Positions 22,578 to 26,485 of a stretch of DNA of 26,485 nucleotides are shown here, in pieces. Under the pieces are notes generated by a model, which did no database searches, was not told the origin of the DNA, and was given only the letters and a program-made list of their open reading frames with translations. Source of the DNA: an uncultured Pseudomonadota bacterium (GTDB lineage: Bacteria > Pseudomonadota > Alphaproteobacteria > Rs-D84); NCBI GenBank assembly GCA_937885575.1, contig CALABO010000001.1:1-26485 (forward strand), in the 5' to 3' direction. The position numbers were made by a program, and so were the translations under genes. Every line of letters starts with the position of its first letter. Position 1 is the stretch's first letter.

Positions 22578-23657
22578 ATGAAAAAAATAGCAATTATGAC
22601 AACGGGCGGCGATTGCAGTGGCCTGAACACCGTGATAAATCGTATTGTTTTGGGTGCAACCGTTCGCGGGTGGCGGGTTTATGGAATTGTTGACGGCACC
22701 GACGGCCTGTGCAGTAAACCCATAAATGTAATAGAAATGAATACGAATACCGTACCGATTGAAAATGCGCGGCTGGCGGGCAGTTTCCTGCACAACGGGC
22801 ATGCATGTATGCTGAATTTTGAACGGGCCGCCGCCACAGGGCGCGTCAAAGAATTCAATAAAACCCTGCGCGATGCATTGATAAAATTAAAGTTGGATGC
22901 GCTGATTTTGGTCGGTGGCAATGGCAGTTTTTCACTCGCATGGTTAAACCGCGATGTTTATCGTGACCTTTCGTTGGTATGTATTCCAAAGACGATTGAT
23001 TTTGATATTCCGCTGACCGACCGGACGATTGGGTTTGATACGGCGGTGGAACAACTGACCAAATATTGTGACCAGATATTATTGACGGCGCGCAGTCATC
23101 ATCGATGGTTTGTGGTGCAAACAATGGGACGCGATTGTGGGCGACTTGCGCTGTATGCCGGAATTGCGGTTGGCGCCGATGCGATTTTGGTTCCGGAAAT
23201 AAAGTTCGATGTTGATGAATTGGTGCGACACATAAAATCTGTGAATCGCGACTATGGTATTATTATGGTGTCCGAAGGTATAACGCTGCGCGGGCATTCG
23301 GGCCGGCCGGCGGATATGATTGCGCGGAAACTGACGGCGACGGGAATTACAAATCGGACGGCGTTCCCGGATTATATTCAGCGCGCCGGTGATACCGTTG
23401 CGGCCGACCGGATATTGGGTGCGAAAATGGTGACGTGCGCGTTGGATGCGATTGAAAATAACGAAACCTATGTTATGACGGCACTGCGCGGGAACGATTG
23501 CGTGACCGTGCCACTTTCGGAATTCTATGCCGCGGGCGATGTGCGCGCAGACCCGAATATTCCGGCGGTCAAGACGGCAAATGCGTATATCGAACCTGAC
23601 GATCCGCTTTTGCGCGTGGCGGGCGATTTGGGTGTTTATGTTGGGGTTAGTGGCTAG
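22578..23657 (+). CDS. 6-phosphofructokinase family (phosphoryl donor uncertain)
   Basis: Phosphorylates fructose 6-phosphate in glycolysis (family knowledge). The 359 residues have the fold markers: GGDCSGLN (10-17), GGNGS (113-117), PKTIDFDI (137-144), TDRTIGFDTA, MGRDCG (183-188), VSEG (Glu233) and YIQRAGD (266-272). E. coli equivalents: Gly116 (G104) is the ATP-type residue, while Lys138 (G124) is typical of PPi-type or mixed PFKs, so the donor cannot be decided. The catalytic Asp141 (D127) and Thr139 are kept, but the usual Mg-binding Asp103 is Asn115 and the substrate-binding His249 is Tyr266. The RBS is GGAGAA. It could be a diverged PPi-dependent enzyme or one with altered substrate. 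With gpmI it is one of two glycolytic genes in the window. Confidence 0.9.
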   Translation: MKKIAIMTTGGDCSGLNTVINRIVLGATVRGWRVYGIVDGTDGLCSKPINVIEMNTNTVPIENARLAGSFLHNGHACMLNFERAAATGRVKEFNKTLRDALIKLKLDALILVGGNGSFSLAWLNRDVYRDLSLVCIPKTIDFDIPLTDRTIGFDTAVEQLTKYCDQILLTARSHHRWFVVQTMGRDCGRLALYAGIAVGADAILVPEIKFDVDELVRHIKSVNRDYGIIMVSEGITLRGHSGRPADMIARKLTATGITNRTAFPDYIQRAGDTVAADRILGAKMVTCALDAIENNETYVMTALRGNDCVTVPLSEFYAAGDVRADPNIPAVKTANAYIEPDDPLLRVAGDLGVYVGVSG

Positions 23658-23671
23658 TTTTACTCAACTAC

Positions 23672-23700
23672 TTGACTTTTGAATATTTGTGGTGCATAAT
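23672..23700 (+). promoter_or_regulatory. Promoter of the rpsP operon (GGTGCATAATG type)
   Basis: TTGACT and CATAAT with a 17-bp spacer. The GGTGCATAATG at the -10 is shared exactly with the rplY promoter. Confidence 0.85.
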
Positions 23701-23837
23701 GGGCGTGCAAATCCCAAAGATTGCCATTTGAATCAAACCTGTGTGCGGTATGCACAAGGCACATCATCCGTTGAGTTTCAACCTTGATGTCGGTTTTCTT
23801 TGTGGGTTAAACAGTTAAAATACAAAAGGAGTAAAAT
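23701..23837 (+). promoter_or_regulatory. Long structured leader of the rpsP operon
   Basis: Almost 130 nt of untranslated RNA precede rpsP. Hairpin 1 (23738-23759) pairs CCT-g-TGTGC with GCACA-AGG: 8 bp, one bulge. Hairpin 2 (23761-23790) pairs ACATCA with TGATGT, with an inner GTTGA/TCAAC stem. It is followed by CGGTTTTCTTT, which could make it an attenuator. The RBS AAAGGAG lies 7 nt before the ATG. Confidence 0.55.
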
Positions 23838-24284
23838 ATGGCAACTGTTATTCGTTTGGCACGCTATGGTGCGAAAAAGCGTCCGTATTATCATATTGTG
23901 GTGACCGATTCCCGCAATGCGCGTAATTCGGGCAATGTGTTAGAGGTTGTTGGTAAATACGACCCAATGTTGCCGCGCGATAATGAAAAACGCGTGGTGC
24001 TTAAAATTGATGAGATAAAGGCTTGGTTGGCGCGGGGTGCAAAACCGTCCGACCGTGTGTATCGTTTCTTGGCAAACGCGGGGTTGGTTGCAAAGCGTGC
24101 AATTCCGGTTCAGACCAAGAAAAATCTGCAATCTGAAAAAACATTGCAAAAGATAAAAGACAAGGCCGATAAAGCCGCAAAACTTGCCGAAGAAAAAGCC
24201 GCCGCAGAGGCAGCCGCCAAGGCCGCAGCCGAAGCACCAGCAGAAGAACCAGTGGTGGAAGCAACGGATGCGCCGGCAGAATAA
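23838..24284 (+). CDS. rpsP: 30S ribosomal protein bS16 with long acidic Ala-rich tail
   Basis: Small-subunit assembly protein. Residues 1-80 are a canonical S16 (MATVIRLARYGAKKRPYYHIVVTDSRN near the start in several pieces, VGKYDPMLP, then KPSDRVYRFLANAGL). The protein runs to 148 residues, well over the usual 80-100. The extra 55-60 residues are a Lys/Ala/Glu helix (KIKDKADKAAKLAEEKAAAE) followed by a Pro/Glu-rich end. Such Ala-rich extensions are seen in some alphaproteobacteria, so this is not a fusion. It heads the rpsP-rimM-microprotein-trmD-rplS operon and is preceded by a structured leader. Confidence 0.97.
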   Translation: MATVIRLARYGAKKRPYYHIVVTDSRNARNSGNVLEVVGKYDPMLPRDNEKRVVLKIDEIKAWLARGAKPSDRVYRFLANAGLVAKRAIPVQTKKNLQSEKTLQKIKDKADKAAKLAEEKAAAEAAAKAAAEAPAEEPVVEATDAPAE

Positions 24285-24287
24285 TAT

Positions 24288-24752
24288 ATGTCAATGAACA
24301 CGCACATCTTGGTTGGGAAAATTGTTGCACCCCAAGGGATTCGGGGCGAAGTACGTGTTCAAACCTTTACCGAAAAACCGTCGGACTTTCAAAGTTTGGC
24401 GGTTTTTGGTGATAGAATTCCAGCCGGTGCGTTGCACTTTGTTCGCGTTGTGCCGAATACAAATGTCGTGATTGCACGTGTTGATGGGACCAACGATAGA
24501 AACGCTGCGGAAATCCTGCGCGGGACGGCATTGTATATCAACCGTTCCGATTTGCCTGCGCCGCGTGATGGAGAATATTATCAGGCGGACTTAATCGGCA
24601 TGACCGTTGTGCGTGGCGGCACGGAATTAGGACGCGCCATAGGCTTTCAAAACTTTGGTGCCGGCGACATTATAGAATTAGAAGATGGCGATATGGTGTC
24701 TTTTCGCGGTGCAAGTGTAGATTTTGATAAGAAAATAATAACAGTAGAATAA
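24288..24752 (+). CDS. rimM: Ribosome maturation factor RimM
   Basis: Assists late 30S assembly by binding near S19 on the head of the subunit (family knowledge). The 154 residues have the N-terminal RimM domain (7-85; VGKIVAPQGIRGEVRVQTFT) and a C-terminal PRC-barrel (about 95-150; YYQADLIGMTVV, then IGFQNFGAGDIIEL). Length is slightly short for the family. The gap to rpsP is 3 nt and no strong RBS is visible, so coupling with rpsP is likely. A second ATG two codons later is an alternative start. Confidence 0.95.
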   Translation: MSMNTHILVGKIVAPQGIRGEVRVQTFTEKPSDFQSLAVFGDRIPAGALHFVRVVPNTNVVIARVDGTNDRNAAEILRGTALYINRSDLPAPRDGEYYQADLIGMTVVRGGTELGRAIGFQNFGAGDIIELEDGDMVSFRGASVDFDKKIITVE

Positions 24753-24768
24753 AAAAGGAATATTCAAG

Positions 24769-24933
24769 ATGAATCTATTCGAACAGCTTGTTTATTCGAT
24801 AGTAGCGGGAAGAACTTGCCTGCCACCGGAAAGGTGTCCAGCAATAAAGGCAGAACGTGACGGTAAAAACGCCGAAGAGGTTTGCATAATATGTGGGCAA
24901 TGCTGGAACGAATTGAATAAAAAACAACGATAA
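24769..24933 (+). CDS. 54-aa Cys-rich (zinc-ribbon-like) microprotein in the rpsP operon
   Basis: An intact 54-codon ORF fills the space between rimM and trmD, with AAAAGGA upstream of the ATG (about 9 nt) and its stop 1 nt before the trmD ATG. It starts MNLFEQLVYSIVAG. The cysteines are at 17 and 23 (CLPPERC), then 39, 42 and 45 (CIICGQC). The last set gives C-x2-C-x2-C, and with Cys23 could bind zinc or an iron-sulfur centre (inference). The middle is a charged AIKAERDGKNAEE helix. The tight spacing suggests translational coupling with trmD, which has no RBS of its own. I know of no such gene in the standard operon, and the function is unknown. Confidence 0.75.
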   Translation: MNLFEQLVYSIVAGRTCLPPERCPAIKAERDGKNAEEVCIICGQCWNELNKKQR

Positions 24934-24934
24934 A

Positions 24935-25624
24935 ATGCATTTTAACATACTGACCGTTTTTCCAGAAATGTTCCCCGGCACACTTGGTACCGGGGTGGTT
25001 GGTCGTGCCTTGGCGGATGGAATTTGGTCGTATAATGTTATAAATATTCGCGATTTTGCCATAAATGATTACGGCAGTGTTGATGATGCGCAATTCGGCG
25101 GCGGTGCCGGTATGGTTATGCGCCCCGATGCGTTGGGTGCGGCGATAGATTCGATCGAAAAACCGGGACGAATTATATATTTTTCACCGCGTGGGGCGCG
25201 TTTAGACCAAAAAATGGTACGCGGGTTCGCAAATGATGCGGAAAATGCGGTTTATACCCTGCTCTGTGGTCGGTACGAAGGAATTGACCAGCGGGTTATT
25301 GATGAATATAACATTATGGAATTATCTATTGGCGATTATATATTGTCCGGCGGTGAAATTGCCGCGCAAGTTTTTATTGACAGCGCGGTTCGCGTGTTGG
25401 ATAATGTCCTTGGTGGTGGTGCGGAATCAACCGCCAATGAAAGTTTTGAAATCGGGGGGTTGGAATGGCCGTTATATACCCGCCCGTCGGTATGGCGTGG
25501 ACGTATGGTCCCGGAAGTCCTGCTGTCTGGTCACCACGGCAATATAGAACGGTGGCGGAAACAACAATCGGACGAAATAACAAAAATGCGTCGTCCGGAC
25601 TTAATAAAGGAAAATGAAAAATGA
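24935..25624 (+). CDS. trmD: tRNA (guanine(37)-N1)-methyltransferase
   Basis: Makes m1G37 in tRNAs reading CUN, CCN and CGG codons, preventing +1 frameshifting. It is a SPOUT enzyme with a trefoil knot (family knowledge). The 229 residues show FNILTVFPEMF at the start, DDAQFGGGAGMVMRPD (about 50-65), the SAM-knot motifs LCGRYEGIDQRV (about 110-121) and SIGDYILSGGEIA (about 131-143), then YTRP and VPEVLLSGHH. The usual His/Arg-Thr before VDD is Gly-Ser here. It lacks an RBS and starts 1 nt after the microprotein stop. Its TGA overlaps the rplS ATG (ATGA). Confidence 0.97.
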   Translation: MHFNILTVFPEMFPGTLGTGVVGRALADGIWSYNVINIRDFAINDYGSVDDAQFGGGAGMVMRPDALGAAIDSIEKPGRIIYFSPRGARLDQKMVRGFANDAENAVYTLLCGRYEGIDQRVIDEYNIMELSIGDYILSGGEIAAQVFIDSAVRVLDNVLGGGAESTANESFEIGGLEWPLYTRPSVWRGRMVPEVLLSGHHGNIERWRKQQSDEITKMRRPDLIKENEK

Positions 25625-26028
25625 ACATTATTAAAAAAATCGAAGAAAAAAATATCGCAAAGGTCAAAGGCGACAAGGTTATTCCGAATTTCAAGGCCGG
25701 TGATACTTTGCGCGTGCATGTAAAAATCAAAGATGGCGACAAATTCCGTATTCAATTATTCGAAGGTGTCGTGATTGCACGTGACGGTGGCATGGGTAAT
25801 ACCGCATCGTTCACGGTTCGCCGCGAATCTTATGGTGTTGGTGTTGAACGCAAGTTTCCACTGTATAGCCCGGCAATCGAAAAGATTGAAAAGGTTCGTA
25901 TTGGTCGCGTGCGTCGTGCGAAATTGTTCTTTTTACGGAAATTGTCCGGTAAAAAGGCGCGTATTGTCGAAGATTTGGCGGCGGCAAGCGCAGAAAAAGG
26001 TGCAAAAGCCGAAAAGACCGATAAATAA
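25621..26028 (+). CDS. rplS: 50S ribosomal protein bL19
   Basis: Large-subunit protein at the 30S-50S interface. The 135 residues include FKAGDTLRVHVKIKDGDKFRIQLFEGVVIA in two halves (26-55), then FTVRRESYGVGVERKFPLYSP and KVRIGRVRRAKLFFLRKLSGKKARI (about 91-115). A short Ala/Lys/Glu tail follows. It overlaps trmD by 4 nt (ATGA) and has AAAGGA 9 nt upstream. It is the last gene of the operon, closed by a strong hairpin terminator. Confidence 0.97.
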   Translation: MNIIKKIEEKNIAKVKGDKVIPNFKAGDTLRVHVKIKDGDKFRIQLFEGVVIARDGGMGNTASFTVRRESYGVGVERKFPLYSPAIEKIEKVRIGRVRRAKLFFLRKLSGKKARIVEDLAAASAEKGAKAEKTDK

Positions 26029-26049
26029 TACGGTTATAGACCTCTGTTC

Positions 26050-26079
26050 AAAATCCCCGCGGAACCCGCGGGGATTTTT
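26050..26079 (+). terminator. Bidirectional intrinsic terminator after rplS
   Basis: A 12-bp perfect stem AAATCCCCGCGG/CCGCGGGGATTT, extended one pair, with an AAC loop and T5. It also serves the convergent minus-strand gene, whose stop lies 9 nt away. Confidence 0.92.
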
Positions 26080-26087
26080 GTTAAGAT

Positions 26088-26485
26088 TTAATCGCTATAA
26101 TCTGCGGCGACAAGATGCCCACGTGTCGCCACCAATTGATGCCATGCGCTAAGGTATTTATCGATAATTGCCCCCGTCTCACTTGGTTTAGTTTTATACG
26201 GCACATCGATTTGCACACCACGAAACATCATCCAAACATTTGTTTGGTAATCATATGATATCTGAATTGATGCGTCAACTGCGGCTTCGATATGTGTACC
26301 AATTATTGGGGTGAATTCTATACTGAAATATGGTCGCCCATCAAATTCATTCGGCATATGCATGACATAGGATCCAACCAGTTTGTTATCATCGGAATAG
26401 TATTTGTATGGTCGTATATGACTGCGAATAATTTGTTTAAGGGTTATTCCCGATTTTGGCTTTTTACAGTTAAACCGAAAATATA
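26088..26485 (-). CDS. Hypothetical protein, 5' end beyond window
   Basis: The minus-strand frame is open from the stop at 26088 to the right edge with no interruption (at least 132 codons), so the ATG at 26363 is probably internal and the start lies outside. I do not recognise it. The visible part reads as soluble alpha/beta: LKQIIRSHIRPYKYY, YFSIEFTPIIGTHIEAAVDA, ISYDYQTNVWMMFRGVQI, and a C-terminal helix (IIDKYLSAWHQLVATRGHLVA). No signal or transmembrane segment is visible in this portion. It is convergent with the rpsP operon and shares its terminator. Confidence 0.7.
   Translation of the reverse strand, partial: YFRFNCKKPKSGITLKQIIRSHIRPYKYYSDDNKLVGSYVMHMPNEFDGRPYFSIEFTPIIGTHIEAAVDASIQISYDYQTNVWMMFRGVQIDVPYKTKPSETGAIIDKYLSAWHQLVATRGHLVAADYSD

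Noticed and set aside
24764..25093. Minus-strand frames opposite the microprotein and trmD
   Set aside because: They are the complement of trmD and of an ORF with an RBS and an operon position, and have no RBS themselves.

Overview
The window looks like a chromosomal segment of an AT-leaning alphaproteobacterium, probably an uncultured host-associated lineage (inference). The signs are the rpsP-rimM-trmD-rplS order, a small Xre-type regulator with the 'TFQQIQKYE' helix typical of alphaproteobacteria, a CTC-type bL25 and a dnaK promoter that fits the alphaproteobacterial RpoH consensus. Almost all housekeeping genes have recognisable RBSs, and several have clean -35/-10 promoters.

Region A (1-11472) is a same-strand array of four very large, repetitive, cysteine-rich proteins ending at a strong intrinsic terminator. 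Three start inside the window and each has a signal peptide. Two of these have short Gly-X-Y (collagen-like) runs just after it, and the third has only a brief GVDGKDG motif. Genes 2-4 share a five-cysteine module. Genes 2 and 3 also share a C-terminal domain of about 100 residues. Gene 1 is cut by the window edge and is built of different repeats. This is the most unusual part of the window and looks like a family of envelope or extracellular structural or adhesive proteins. No function can be assigned from sequence alone.

Region B (11471-17030) holds an Xre-family regulator, gpmI (glycolysis), tadA plus a small unknown gene, rsmD back-to-back with tadA, an unknown gene distantly resembling the one next to tadA, rplY (bL25) and another unknown gene. 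Region C (17137-19156) is dnaK with a heat-shock-type promoter. Region D (19157-19655) is a gene-poor stretch ending in a tRNA-Gly(CCC). It holds a 43-nt hairpin, a 19-nt duplicate of the tRNA 3' end, a second tRNA-like hairpin and a possible 30-aa membrane microprotein.

Region E (19656-22470, minus strand) carries a short helical protein, a 401-aa unknown protein and a membrane-anchored Ig-like/LysM protein. The LysM gene is divergent from a phosphofructokinase with unusual active-site residues. Region F (23672-26079) is the rpsP operon with a long structured leader and an inserted 54-aa Cys-rich microprotein gene between rimM and trmD. A minus-strand unknown gene runs off the right edge.

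A 22-nt exact repeat sits directly before the terminator-like hairpins of gpmI and rplY. Degenerate copies lie near the dnaK terminator and near the 17064 terminator, which suggests a dispersed intergenic repeat family.
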